The notes under the pieces are model-generated. The model saw only the letters and a program-made list of their open reading frames with translations, was not told the origin of the DNA and searched no databases. From Geobacter sp. UBA6151 (GTDB lineage: Bacteria > Desulfobacterota > Desulfuromonadia > Geobacterales > Pseudopelobacteraceae): 64,000 bases of DNA. Made by a program: the position numbers and the translations under genes. How positions within the stretch are numbered: position 1 is the stretch's first letter; every line of letters begins with the position of its first letter. This document shows positions 43,746 through 53,040 of the stretch, in pieces. The stretch is taken from assembly GCA_002423105.1 (NCBI GenBank), contig DIUT01000018.1:123940-187939 (forward strand). The letters are read 5' to 3'.

Positions 43746-45882
43746 CATTACGCATCAGGTGCCAGACGCCCCGGCAACCCAGTAGCAGCAGAAGAAACAG
43801 TGGCAGAACAAGGGGCGTTTCCACAGCCAGTACCAGCGGAGTCAGCATCCAGCGGGTTACGGCACGCAAACTCTCATGCTTGGCAATGAAATCGGCAATG
43901 GGCGGGCTGAGCGTATAGTATGTCCGCACAAACAGCCGCCCAGGACCGTTGCTCAAAAGATACTGGTCACGGAATTCCCGCAATAAAGCCACCTTGGGAT
44001 GTAAATAGCTGCCCCAGGCTGCTGTTGCGATAAAGCAGCCGCCACCCCCTCCTCCTCCACCGCCAGAGGAATTGGAGGTCACGGTAACTATGGCCGTTCC
44101 GATACTTGTTTGACCGCTGCTATCAGTAACACGCAGACGAACCGTATAGGTTCCAGCTGTGTTGAAAGTATGAGAAGTGCTGGCAGTACTGCCGCTGATC
44201 TCCCTGAAGAGCCCGTCCCCCAAATCCCATTCATACTTTGTAATGGGTGTTGCAGCGGTTACTGTGCCAGTGAAGGTAACGAACAGCGGTGTGACGCCTG
44301 AAGCAGGATTGGCAGTCAGGGCTACCGTTGTTGCGGCACTGCTCAGGACAGTAATCGGGAATCCGCTGCCCTGACTGTTTACCAGCAGGGTGCCGCTGGT
44401 AGCCAGTGGCGGTATTATGGCGGTGATGGCGCTGTTTGACCAGCTGGTGACGGCTAATGGAGCGCTGCCAAGGGTCAGCGTGCCTTGAGCAGCGCCAAAA
44501 TTGACCCCATCCACCATAATTGTGCCGCCGATTGCAGGCAGCGACCAGGGGCTGACGTTGAAGATGGCTGGCAGATCGCCAACCGTCAACGCTTTGCTCA
44601 GATTCAATCTGCCGCCAGTGATTGTGGTGGCGCTGAATGCGCTGCCATGGTCAACGCTGTTCATGATGCGTGCCCGGACCTGATAGACGGACAGTGCGGG
44701 ATAGCGGCCCCAGATCAGTGCCGCTGCACCGGCGATATGGGGAGGGGCCATGGAGCTGCCGGCAGTTGTGCGGTACAGGGTCGTGCCATTATTCAGCCAG
44801 ACCGTACTTAATACAGCGTTGGCGCTTCCGGTGGTCACTCCTCCGGGAGCAGCCAGATCAACGGTATGGCGTCCGTAGTCCGAGTAGGATGCCAGACTGT
44901 CAGTACGGGTTGCTGCGGCAACGGCAATATTGTTTGCCGATCGGATGGAGGCCGGATACACGGTATGGCTGTCCAGGTTCAGGGCGAGGTTGCCTGCGGC
45001 TGAAATCACCAGGGCTCCGGCACGGTCTGCCGCAACCAACGCATCCCGTAGCGACTGGGAGTCACCTTCAACCTCAAAACTCATATTGATGATTCTGGCG
45101 CCTTTGGCAAGGGCGTATTCAACGCTCCGCAGCGCATCGGACAAGTCGCCTGATCCGTTTGGACCATGTAAAAACTTAACCGCCATGATCCGGGCAGCCC
45201 AGTTGATTCCGGCAGTTCCCAGGCTGTTATTGCCCACAGCACCGACTATTCCGGCAAGATGGGTGCCGTGGCTGTCAGAAGTGTCATCATCCCAGGGATT
45301 GCCCGGAGTAAACCCTCCAAAATTGGCTCCGTAACAATCATCAACAATGCCGTTGCTGTCGTTGTCAATTCCGTCACCGCAGATTTCATCAGGATTTACC
45401 CAGACATTCTGGGCAAGGTCAGGGTGGGTATAGGCGATGCCGGTATCCAGAATGGCCACAATAACCGCGTCTGCAGCCCTGCTGCCGACAAAGATATCCC
45501 AGGCGGCAGGAGCCGCGATCATGGGCAGGTTCCATTGTTGTCCGAACTGCAGATCATTGGGCACGGCCAGCTTGCGCACCCGGTAGTTGGGCTCGGCATA
45601 CAGGACGTTGGGGTCATTTCTGTATGCCGTGAGCGCTTCAGAAACCGTGATGTCGTCGGGCAGTTTGATGTGATGTAACGGCAGGCGTTTGTAACTCCTC
45701 AAGACTGAAGATTTACGGGCAGACAGGGAGGTTGCTGCCAGCGTCTGATCCTTGAAGCGGACGATCAGTTCGCCCTGTTTGTAGTTTGGATGAAGAGCCT
45801 GGCTGAAATCAGCGGCGACAGCCTGGCTTGCAGCAAACAGGAGAAAAACCGTAATGCCAACAAGCTGACTGATGAAGTTCAT
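43708..45882 (-). CDS. Subtilisin-like (S8) protease with TIG, PKD and CFI-box tail
   Basis: A 724-residue exported serine protease. A signal peptide is followed by an inhibitor-like propeptide (GELIVRFKDQ, about 35-100). The triad is intact: Asp146 (AILDTGIAYTHPDL), His205 (SDSHGTHLAGIVGAVGN) and Ser377 (AGSSMAPPHIAGAAA). A TIG/IPT domain (about 436-514) and a PKD domain (about 518-600, YEWDLGDG) follow. A nine-Gly run then leads to CFIATAAWGS near residue 613, a CFI-box C-terminal sorting tail with LLREFRD, YYTLSPPIADFI and a final TM helix. The tail probably directs membrane retention and surface processing. I took the ATG at 45882, which has GAGG 7 bases upstream. Last gene of a three-gene operon. 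Confidence 0.9.
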   Translation of the reverse strand: MNFISQLVGITVFLLFAASQAVAADFSQALHPNYKQGELIVRFKDQTLAATSLSARKSSVLRSYKRLPLHHIKLPDDITVSEALTAYRNDPNVLYAEPNYRVRKLAVPNDLQFGQQWNLPMIAAPAAWDIFVGSRAADAVIVAILDTGIAYTHPDLAQNVWVNPDEICGDGIDNDSNGIVDDCYGANFGGFTPGNPWDDDTSDSHGTHLAGIVGAVGNNSLGTAGINWAARIMAVKFLHGPNGSGDLSDALRSVEYALAKGARIINMSFEVEGDSQSLRDALVAADRAGALVISAAGNLALNLDSHTVYPASIRSANNIAVAAATRTDSLASYSDYGRHTVDLAAPGGVTTGSANAVLSTVWLNNGTTLYRTTAGSSMAPPHIAGAAALIWGRYPALSVYQVRARIMNSVDHGSAFSATTITGGRLNLSKALTVGDLPAIFNVSPWSLPAIGGTIMVDGVNFGAAQGTLTLGSAPLAVTSWSNSAITAIIPPLATSGTLLVNSQGSGFPITVLSSAATTVALTANPASGVTPLFVTFTGTVTAATPITKYEWDLGDGLFREISGSTASTSHTFNTAGTYTVRLRVTDSSGQTSIGTAIVTVTSNSSGGGGGGGGGCFIATAAWGSYLHPKVALLREFRDQYLLSNGPGRLFVRTYYTLSPPIADFIAKHESLRAVTRWMLTPLVLAVETPLVLPLFLLLLLGCRGVWHLMRNVQKDAARQAEIA

Positions 45883-45907
45883 GGGCTGCCTCATGATTGG
45901 CTGACGG

Positions 45908-46534
45908 TTACTGCGAAGAAATTTTCAGATAGCACTCAGCTCGGTTCAAGGTCACTTCAGGCGCCAGGGAAGAGTTCGGATAACTGGCGATAAAGCTGTC
46001 CAGCAATGGTAAGGCCGCCTCGCAGTCACCACGCTTGAGTGTTTCCTGAAGAGCCTCATAATTGGTGCGTTCGTTTACGCCAACCACAGATGCCGCTGCA
46101 ACAGCAACTGGTTTTTGTGCTGAAACCTTCTGGTCCGGAGATTTCCTGGAAACCGGAGAGGATGCCGATGAGGCATGTCGCTGTTTCCTGAGCATGGACT
46201 TTGCCTTTCTACGCGGCGTTGCTTCCAGCACAGCCTTGCCCCGGCGGGAAACCGGGATACGCAACACCTCTCCGGGATAAATCAGGTTAGGGTTTTTTAG
46301 TTCATTGAAGAGCAGAATCTGGGGATAATACCCCCCCCTGCCGGAAAACTGACGTGAGAGGTGATACAGGGTATCGCCTTTTTTCACCGTTACCTCACGC
46401 ACCAGCACCCCGTCTGGACTCACTGCAGTGGAATCTGCCGGAGCGGGTGTGTACAGATAGTCCTGTGCCCCTAACGGCGTCACAAACAGCAGGGCAAAAA
46501 GGGCACCAGCCAGCATGTGCGATCTGTTCGTCAT
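45908..46534 (-). CDS. Periplasmic LysM-domain protein with a short TPR tail
   Basis: A 208-residue exported protein (signal peptide about 1-23). The LysM domain (about 46-95) is clear: VKKGDTLYHLSRQF, NELKNPNLIYPGEVLRIP. It would bind peptidoglycan. A basic Ser/Lys linker follows, then a TPR-like segment (LKRGDCEAALPLLDSFIASY). The start is one base after the stop of the upstream coiled-coil gene. It probably serves as a peptidoglycan anchor for this operon. Confidence 0.87.
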   Translation of the reverse strand: MTNRSHMLAGALFALLFVTPLGAQDYLYTPAPADSTAVSPDGVLVREVTVKKGDTLYHLSRQFSGRGGYYPQILLFNELKNPNLIYPGEVLRIPVSRRGKAVLEATPRRKAKSMLRKQRHASSASSPVSRKSPDQKVSAQKPVAVAAASVVGVNERTNYEALQETLKRGDCEAALPLLDSFIASYPNSSLAPEVTLNRAECYLKISSQ

Positions 46535-46535
46535 G

Positions 46536-49136
46536 TCAGTACCTGTTCCCCAGTTGATCCTGATAGTTCAACACGCTCTTCAATTGCAGTCCGGTACCCA
46601 CGGCGGTTGTTGGCTTTACCCTGAATGATGCCTTGATTACTCGCCGTTCTCCGGCTCCCAGTTCCGCAAAACGCCAGGTCACGCCGGTTGGTGATGTTTT
46701 TGTTGCAAACTCGGTGGCAACCAGCTCCATCTGCTCCGGCCAGCTCGTTGCCATTTCAACAGACTTGGCCAAATTGGAGCCCCGATTAACAACAGACAGT
46801 TCAACTGTCAGCAATTCGCCAGGTATCAGGCGGCCATCACGTCCTTTCATGGCCATCTGCACCACGGGACGGGAGAAAACCATGCGGCTTGAAGCCAGGG
46901 CGGGCTTGCCACCTTGCGCCATTTCAGGAGCAACACTTACCGTAATTCCGGCTTCTGTGCCATCCTGTGCACTACCAGGAGTTGTTATCTCGAACAAAAG
47001 CGCCGCTTCTTCACGGGGACCCAAAGGCCCGATCACAGCAATCTCCGGCTCATTTGCCTGGCGACTGCCATCACGGTTTAAGTCATGGTAGACTGTCACT
47101 TTTTGGGAAGCAGGGACTCCTGCAACAATACTGAATTTTTCCCGTAGGTTACCACGATTGACGACAATGGCCGGCAGCAACACCGTCTGTCCCGGAATGG
47201 CGATGATGCGGCTTTCAGCAAGGCGAATGGCCACATCGCTGCGGGGCTGCACATGGGCAACATTGGACAGGAATGAACTGCGGGTTTGCAGCGGGGTGTT
47301 GATCAGATCAGCCCGTATCATCAGTTCTTCCCGGGCAAGCGCATCTTCCCGTACTTGGAACGGCAGCACGAGATCGCGACTTTCGCCCGGCTTCAATTGC
47401 AATCCGTCCAACACCAGCGCAGCCTTCATTTCCTGACGCAATCCTCCGGCAACCGGCGCCACCGGCTCAAGCTGCGGCGGATGGTTGATCCGCAGGGTTA
47501 CGTCACGGGCAACAGCCGAGCCAACGTTCAGGACAGTAACCCGGTACTGGGTCTTTTCACCCGGCGCAAGCTGCAGTTTATCAGCTTTCACCACCGCTCT
47601 CAGCAGTGGCGCAGAGGCAACAACAGCAATTTCGCGACTCTGGGTGGCTTCCGCCATATATTGAGAAGCAGCCTGTACCGGATAGATCATTCGCAATCCG
47701 TCAATGGTTGTGGCTGGTATGGTCAGGATGATACGCCCTTTGAACTGCTCACCGGGAGCCAGAGGCGGAGTCTGGTTAATGGACTGTTGCGGATTGGATT
47801 CGGCTGCAAAACGCACGCCGAACTCCTTGGGGAAGCCTGAAGCCAGATAGAAGCTGTCGCGCCCGTTGCCCCGGTTGATTATTTCAAAGGGAAATTCCGT
47901 GGGACGAGCAACTTCCACCGGCGGTGCGGGAACAAGCGGGTTAAATTCAAAGGCGGCGTATTGCGCCACTTCCAGGGTTAATATCTGGGCGCTGGCGGTT
48001 ATCTGGTCCGGCTTTGCCACAACGGGTGTCGGGGCGGGCTGGGCAACAGCAACCCCCAGCGCTTTCAGACGGTTCACAGCAGTCCGGGCTGCAGGAGTAT
48101 TGGGAAAGCGCTCCAGAATGCCCTTGTATTCCGCAATGGCCTTCTCTTTCAGGGCAGTGCGTTCCTGGCTGGTTTTTTTGGACGGCTTGAAACCTGTTTC
48201 AACCGTCCGGGCTGCTGACGCTTGCCGCTCAGCAGCTTTCTGGGCTGCGGCCTGCTGTTCGGCAGCTTTCAGGGCAGCCCGTTTTTCAGCTTCTGCCTTG
48301 GCCTGGGCAATCCGCTCCGCCCTTTCACGGGCAAGCAGTTCTGACTCAGCCGCTGCCTTGGCAATCCGTTCAGCTTCAGCCTTGGCTTGCAGGATACGAA
48401 CCTGCTCTGCCGCCACAGCTTCCGCCTTTTCACGGGTAACCCGCTCTTCCTCTGCTTTTACTGCCGCAAGCCGTTGTTGTTCTGACTGCTCTTTTTGCTT
48501 ACGTTGCTCCTCCGCTTTCAACAAACGGGCTTTTTCGGCCCTGTCAGCAGCGTCACGCGCACCCTGTTCCTGTGCCAGCTTCTGTGAAGCAGCCTTTTCC
48601 TGTGCAACCCGCTCAGCTTCGGTTTTTTCCCGGACAAGGCGCTCTTCCTGGGCCTTGGCATCAGCCAGACGCTGCTGTTCCTTAGCCAGCCGTTCCTGCT
48701 CGGCCTGGCGTCTTGTCGCATCCGCCGTGGCAACCGCTGCCGGTTTTGTTCCCGCAGGATGTTGTTTTTCATAACTTACAGCCAGTGCCAGAAGATCTTC
48801 TTCAACGGTCTGTTTCAGGGGATTTTCAGGAAATTCACGGGAGAACTGGGCCATGAATCGCCCTGCTTCCTGCTTATTGCCGCCCTTGAAATGGGAGCGG
48901 GCCAGCCAGAACAGGGTCATGTCACGCAGGGCAGTATCAGGATGTTGCAGCAGTACATCATTCAGATTGGTAATAGCAGCGGCATAGTTCTGTTGCTGAT
49001 AAGCATTGAATCCAGCGAGGAACAGCCGGGAATCTTCTGTGTCCTGGGCAGAGACCAACGGGACGCTCAACAGGATTACGAGAACCAGGCAGGCAAGCAA
49101 TGATGCCAGCAAGCGGCAGTATTTGAGCATCTTCAC
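46536..49136 (-). CDS. Large exported TPR, coiled-coil and CARDB/DUF11-like protein
   Basis: An 866-residue protein with a signal peptide (about 1-30). A TPR region (about 37-125, FNAYQQQNYAAAITNLNDVL) resembles BamD/YbgF-type proteins. A very long charged coiled coil rich in Ala, Glu, Lys and Arg runs from about 140 to 330. The C-terminal 480 residues are repeated Ig-like beta domains of the CARDB/DUF11/NEW3 type (YRVTVLNVGSAVARDVTLR, VELSVVNRGSNLAKSVEM). The start is a GTG at 49136 with AAAGGG six bases upstream; an ATG two codons later is the alternative. First gene of an operon with LysM and subtilase genes; the three probably form a cell-envelope or surface complex. Confidence 0.85.
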   Translation of the reverse strand: MKMLKYCRLLASLLACLVLVILLSVPLVSAQDTEDSRLFLAGFNAYQQQNYAAAITNLNDVLLQHPDTALRDMTLFWLARSHFKGGNKQEAGRFMAQFSREFPENPLKQTVEEDLLALAVSYEKQHPAGTKPAAVATADATRRQAEQERLAKEQQRLADAKAQEERLVREKTEAERVAQEKAASQKLAQEQGARDAADRAEKARLLKAEEQRKQKEQSEQQRLAAVKAEEERVTREKAEAVAAEQVRILQAKAEAERIAKAAAESELLARERAERIAQAKAEAEKRAALKAAEQQAAAQKAAERQASAARTVETGFKPSKKTSQERTALKEKAIAEYKGILERFPNTPAARTAVNRLKALGVAVAQPAPTPVVAKPDQITASAQILTLEVAQYAAFEFNPLVPAPPVEVARPTEFPFEIINRGNGRDSFYLASGFPKEFGVRFAAESNPQQSINQTPPLAPGEQFKGRIILTIPATTIDGLRMIYPVQAASQYMAEATQSREIAVVASAPLLRAVVKADKLQLAPGEKTQYRVTVLNVGSAVARDVTLRINHPPQLEPVAPVAGGLRQEMKAALVLDGLQLKPGESRDLVLPFQVREDALAREELMIRADLINTPLQTRSSFLSNVAHVQPRSDVAIRLAESRIIAIPGQTVLLPAIVVNRGNLREKFSIVAGVPASQKVTVYHDLNRDGSRQANEPEIAVIGPLGPREEAALLFEITTPGSAQDGTEAGITVSVAPEMAQGGKPALASSRMVFSRPVVQMAMKGRDGRLIPGELLTVELSVVNRGSNLAKSVEMATSWPEQMELVATEFATKTSPTGVTWRFAELGAGERRVIKASFRVKPTTAVGTGLQLKSVLNYQDQLGNRY

Positions 49137-49207
49137 GGGAAACCCTTTCCTTGGCTGACAGGGATGGCAACGATAACTGCCAAGAAATACTTGGATAAAA
49201 TGCGTAT

Positions 49208-49237
49208 CTCATAGCATCTATCGCCGTCCCTTGTCAA
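49208..49237 (-). promoter_or_regulatory. Sigma-70 promoter of the TPR/LysM/subtilase operon
   Basis: On the minus strand TTGACA (49232-49237), an 18-base spacer and TATGAG (49208-49213) lie about 70 bases before the GTG start. The -35 is perfect. Confidence 0.65.
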
Positions 49238-49263
49238 CCGTGGAAAGCGGCTTGAACGCTGAT

Positions 49264-50481
49264 TCAGCGGATGTGCTCCTCAGGGTAGGCGCCGATTTTG
49301 TGGATCGCCAGATCCGGCCCGTTAAACTCTTCTTCTTCGTCAAGCCGGATCCCCATCGTCTTCTTCAGAATGCCATACACCACAGCGCCACTGACACAGG
49401 CAAACAGGACGGCTGCCAGGCTACCGCAAATCTGCGAAATCAGGCTGACGCCTCCCATACCACCAAACCAGGTCTGTCCGAATATACCGGCGGCAATTCC
49501 TCCCCAGGTGCCGATCACACCGTGGAGCGGCCAGACTCCCAACACATCGTCAATCTTCAGCTTTTCCTGCTCGTAATGGAAACCATAGACAAAGATCACG
49601 GCTGCGATGGCGCCGGTAACCAGTGCCCCAAGCGGGTGCATCAGGTCGCTACCGGCGCAGACGGCAATCAGTCCGGCAAGGGCACCGTTGTGAATGAAGC
49701 CGGGGTCATTCCTGCCTGCCACCAGGGCTGCAATGACCCCGCCAACCATGGCCATCAGGGAGTTTACCGCTACCAGACCGGAGATTTTTTCCAGATTTCC
49801 GGCGCTCATAACGTTGAAGCCAAACCAGCCAATGGCCAGAATCCATGATCCCAATGCCAGAAAGGGGATGTTGCTGACCGGAATCGGATGTGATCTGCCA
49901 TGACTGTAACGCCCCTTGCGCGCCCCCAGCAACAGCACCGCCGGCAAGGCGATCCAGCCGCCAATGGAATGCACCACCACCGACCCGGCATAGTCATGGA
50001 ACTCGAACCCGCCGATGTTTTTGAACAGACCTTGCAGAAAGGAGGCGTTTTTACCCCAGATCAGCGATTCAAACAGCGGATAGCAAAGCCCGGCGAAAAT
50101 CGCTCCGGCAATCACCTGCGGCCAGAACTTGGCCCGCTCGGCAATGCCGCCAGAGATGATGGCCGGAATGCAGGCAGCGAAGCAGAGCAGGAAAAAAAAC
50201 TTGACCAGATCGTACCCTTGGGCCGCCTTCAGCAATTGGTCCGCCGGTTTGAGAAAGGATATGCCATAGGCCAGAGGGAAGCCGATCAGAAAGTAAACAA
50301 CCGTGGAAACCGACCAGTCGGTGAGAATCTTGACAAGAGCGTTCACTTGGCTCTTTTTGCGCACGGTACCCACTTCCAGAAAAGCAAACCCGGCGTGCAT
50401 GGCAAAGACCATGACTGCGCCAAGCATCAGAAAAAGAACATCTCCGCTTTGCTTGAAGGGGGTGAGGGGTGACAACTCCAT
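49264..50481 (-). CDS. amt: Ammonium transporter, Amt/MEP family
   Basis: A 405-residue inner-membrane ammonium channel with about eleven TM helices. The twin histidines of the pore are His171 (FHDYAGSVVVHSIGGW) and His320 (DVLGVWPLHGVIGTWGG). GGIAERAKFW and GFNVMSAGN are further family motifs. There is no cleavable signal peptide. No glnB/glnK gene is adjacent. A near-consensus sigma-54 promoter lies just upstream, so nitrogen control through an NtrC-type activator is likely. Confidence 0.95.
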   Translation of the reverse strand: MELSPLTPFKQSGDVLFLMLGAVMVFAMHAGFAFLEVGTVRKKSQVNALVKILTDWSVSTVVYFLIGFPLAYGISFLKPADQLLKAAQGYDLVKFFFLLCFAACIPAIISGGIAERAKFWPQVIAGAIFAGLCYPLFESLIWGKNASFLQGLFKNIGGFEFHDYAGSVVVHSIGGWIALPAVLLLGARKGRYSHGRSHPIPVSNIPFLALGSWILAIGWFGFNVMSAGNLEKISGLVAVNSLMAMVGGVIAALVAGRNDPGFIHNGALAGLIAVCAGSDLMHPLGALVTGAIAAVIFVYGFHYEQEKLKIDDVLGVWPLHGVIGTWGGIAAGIFGQTWFGGMGGVSLISQICGSLAAVLFACVSGAVVYGILKKTMGIRLDEEEEFNGPDLAIHKIGAYPEEHIR

Positions 50482-50543
50482 TGTTGGCCTCCTGAAGAGA
50501 AAATATGCATACCTGCCTGCAATGACGGCAGCAGCGCAACCCC

Positions 50544-50559
50544 TGCAAAAAGGCCGCCA
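50544..50559 (-). promoter_or_regulatory. Sigma-54 (RpoN) promoter of amt
   Basis: On the minus strand the sequence reads TGGCGGCCTTTTTGCA. It has the invariant GG and GC at the right 10-base separation and matches TGGCACGN4TTGCA at all key positions except one (GGC for ACG). Transcription would start near 50533, about 50 bases before the ATG. Confidence 0.82.
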
Positions 50560-50589
50560 ATCGCAATTTGTCGAATTAACTGGTTGATA

Positions 50590-50609
50590 AATCAGGCATA
50601 TGCCTGATT
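50590..50609. promoter_or_regulatory. Perfect 20-base palindrome upstream of the amt promoter
   Basis: AATCAGGCATATGCCTGATT is its own exact reverse complement. Its centre is about 66 bases upstream of the predicted sigma-54 start of amt, where enhancer-binding proteins can sit, and about 110 bases before uvrC on the other side. Confidence 0.65.
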
Positions 50610-50709
50610 ATTCGGCAACAGTTTTTGCCTTGTTTCTAGGCAGTCATGCATTAGAAACGAGCAGGCCTGCGCCTTTCTTTTTCAGTCAAACCAGCGTAGT
50701 ATCCGGAGC

Positions 50710-52557
50710 ATGGATTTGCTCGGAAAGATACGCAGCTTCCCGGCCTCACCCGGCATCTACCGCATGTACGATGCCAGTGGCGTTGTGCTCTATGTAGGCA
50801 AGGCCCGTAATCTGCGTCAGCGGTTGCGCAGCTATTTTGGCGCCACCGACGGCCGACCGCAGGTACGATTTCTGATGACCAGAGTGGTGGATATCGAATT
50901 CACGGTCACGGACACCGAAAAGGAAGCTCTGCTGCTGGAAAATACCCTGATCAAGCAGCACAAACCTCGCTACAACCTTGACCTGAAAGATGACAAAACC
51001 TTTTTTTCCCTGCGGATTGATCTGCGGGAACGCTTTCCCCGCTTCACCGTGGTCCGCAGAATAACCCGGGACGGCGCCCGTTATTTTGGTCCCTATGCCT
51101 CGGCTTCGGCAGCCCGGGAAGTAGTACGCCAGCTCCAGCGAATGTTCCCCCTGCGCCACTACCCGCTCAAAAGCTGTATGAACCGCCCTCGCCCTTGCCT
51201 CTACCACCAGATCGGTCAATGCAGCGCTCCCTGCCATAGGCTGATCACTGCTGAAGACTATGCCTCCCTGGTGGAAGGGGCGCTGCTGTTTCTGGAAGGC
51301 AAAAGTCGGGATTTGGTCGCCGACTTCAAACAACGGATGAAGCACGCGGCAGAGGCGATGCGTTACGAAGAGGCAGCACGCTGGCGCAACCTGTTGCAGG
51401 CCATCGCAACCACCCTGGAACATCAGAAAGTCGTTACTCAGGCAGGCGACAGCGATATTCTGGGGATCTGCCGCGATGGAGAGCGCGTGGCGGTGGCAGT
51501 GCTGTTCGTGCGTGGTGGTGTTCTGTCCGGCAGCACCGTGCTGCACGGTTCCGGCGAACTGGATGATGCCGATGCCCTGTCAGCCTTTATCCAGCGTTAT
51601 TACGGCGAAGATCGTTTCATTCCCGGTGAACTGTTACTGCCGCTGTCGCTTGAAGACAGCGGGTTACTGGCGGACTGGCTGGCCGAACAGCGCGGGAAAA
51701 AAGTCCGGCTGCATCGCCCGCTGCGGGGCGATAAAGCGGATATGGTGACCCTGGCTGTGCGCAATGCGCAGGCAGCACTTCAGGAAAAGGCTGCAAGCGA
51801 ACGCTCCACTGATGACGTGTTGCACGAATTACAGCAAAAACTAGCCCTATTGATTCTGCCACGGCGCATCGAATGCTATGACATCTCAACTTTGCAAGGC
51901 AAAAACTCAGTGGGTAGCGGCGTAGCTTTTCTGGATGGCGCACCGGACAAAGCTCACTACCGGCGCTACCGGATCAGGGAGGTACTGGGTCAGGATGATT
52001 TCGCCATGCTGAAGGAAGTCTTTGCCAGACGCTTCAGTTCAGAGCGGATTGAGGACTGGGGGCTGCCCGACCTGGTGGTGGTGGACGGCGGTATCGGCCA
52101 GTTGAATAGCACGCTGGCTGTTATCGAAGAGCTGGGGCTGACTGAACGTTTGCACGTAATATCGCTTGCCAAGAGCCGGGTACGTGGAGGCAGCAGAGAC
52201 GCCAGCGTACAGCGCAGCGAAGAACGGGTTTTTTTGCCGGGCCGCAGAAATCCGGTTAAACTACGGCAAGACTCTGCGGCGCTAAGGCTGCTGGCCGCCA
52301 TACGCGACGAAGCCCACCGTTTTGCCATAGAGTATCATCGCACGCTGCGTGACCGGCAAACGCTGCATTCGGCCCTGCGCGACATACCGGGAGTTGGCCC
52401 TCGCCGTGAACGATTTTTGTTGACCCGATTCGGCAGTATGGAAGGAATACGCGGGGCAACAGTCGCAGAGCTGTCACTAGTGGAGGGAATAGGAGAGGAA
52501 CTGGCAAGCGTCATTGCCGATGCCTGCCGCAAAGAGCGGGGCGAGCCCTTGCCATGA
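50710..52557 (+). CDS. uvrC: UvrC, excinuclease ABC subunit C
   Basis: A 615-residue nuclease that makes both incisions in nucleotide excision repair with UvrA/UvrB. The GIY-YIG domain (1-95; GIYRMYDASGVVLYVGKARNL) makes the 3' cut. A UVR domain (about 205-235; MKHAAEAMRYEEAARWRN) binds UvrB. The RNase H-like domain (about 385-535; ECYDISTLQGKNSVGSGVAF, VVDGGIGQLN) makes the 5' cut, and tandem helix-hairpin-helix motifs (DIPGVGPRRE, LSLVEGIGEELA) end the protein. Four Cys in CMNRPRPCLYHQIGQCSAPC match the family iron-sulfur/metal site. Full length. Confidence 0.96.
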   Translation: MDLLGKIRSFPASPGIYRMYDASGVVLYVGKARNLRQRLRSYFGATDGRPQVRFLMTRVVDIEFTVTDTEKEALLLENTLIKQHKPRYNLDLKDDKTFFSLRIDLRERFPRFTVVRRITRDGARYFGPYASASAAREVVRQLQRMFPLRHYPLKSCMNRPRPCLYHQIGQCSAPCHRLITAEDYASLVEGALLFLEGKSRDLVADFKQRMKHAAEAMRYEEAARWRNLLQAIATTLEHQKVVTQAGDSDILGICRDGERVAVAVLFVRGGVLSGSTVLHGSGELDDADALSAFIQRYYGEDRFIPGELLLPLSLEDSGLLADWLAEQRGKKVRLHRPLRGDKADMVTLAVRNAQAALQEKAASERSTDDVLHELQQKLALLILPRRIECYDISTLQGKNSVGSGVAFLDGAPDKAHYRRYRIREVLGQDDFAMLKEVFARRFSSERIEDWGLPDLVVVDGGIGQLNSTLAVIEELGLTERLHVISLAKSRVRGGSRDASVQRSEERVFLPGRRNPVKLRQDSAALRLLAAIRDEAHRFAIEYHRTLRDRQTLHSALRDIPGVGPRRERFLLTRFGSMEGIRGATVAELSLVEGIGEELASVIADACRKERGEPLP

Positions 52558-52619
52558 ATAAACATTTCTGCTACAGCCGTACATGCTGCCATTCACACCC
52601 ATCGCATTCAATTACAACA

Positions 52620-52653
52620 AGCTTATTGATCACACTTAATTGATCAATAAGCT
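52620..52653. repeat. Strong hairpin (13-bp perfect arms) before the small membrane gene
   Basis: AGCTTATTGATCA (52620-52632) and TGATCAATAAGCT (52641-52653) pair exactly around an 8-base loop. The ribosome binding site CGGAGGAAAG begins within two bases of the right arm. No T-run follows. It could be an operator, an mRNA stability stem or the 3' end of uvrC mRNA. Confidence 0.75.
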
Positions 52654-52669
52654 GGCCGGAGGAAAGACC

Positions 52670-53005
52670 ATGAAACGCCCCCTTATCGCCCTGGCACTCT
52701 CGGCGTTTGTACTTCCCGGATTGGGCCAATTGTATCTGGGACGTAAAATCAAAGGGGGCATTCTGGTTGTGGCAGTGAATCTGTTGCTGCTTGCCGCATT
52801 TTTTTTGCTCATGAAGCTGTCCGCACCATTAATCGGCGCACAGATGTCAGGCACACCGCTTACCTCAACACTGATAATGGCCCAAATTCAGCCCCACACG
52901 TTCTGGGGCAAACTCTTACTGGCAGCGTTTCTGGGCATCTGGGGTTACGGAGTTGTGGATCTGATCAGTGCCTTCCGTGAATCGAAGGGTGAAAACGACA
53001 TTTGA
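52670..53005 (+). CDS. Small membrane protein, TM2-like
   Basis: A 111-residue protein with three hydrophobic segments. The first (LIALALSAFVLPGLGQLYLG) followed by RKIKGGILVV is the GlGqfYlGr-type motif of TM2-like membrane proteins. The ATG at 52670 has GGAGGAAAG seven bases upstream. Function unknown. Its stop overlaps the TTGACA of a candidate fabH promoter. Confidence 0.8.
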   Translation: MKRPLIALALSAFVLPGLGQLYLGRKIKGGILVVAVNLLLLAAFFLLMKLSAPLIGAQMSGTPLTSTLIMAQIQPHTFWGKLLLAAFLGIWGYGVVDLISAFRESKGENDI

Positions 53006-53031
53006 CAAACAGCGTTTTCCTGTGCCATAAC
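53002..53031 (+). promoter_or_regulatory. Candidate promoter for fabH
   Basis: TTGACA (53002-53007) and CATAAC (53026-53031) are 18 bases apart. Transcription would begin at or just before the fabH ATG at 53041, giving a leaderless or nearly leaderless mRNA. The -10 is weak. Confidence 0.35.
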
Positions 53032-53040
53032 AGATACACT

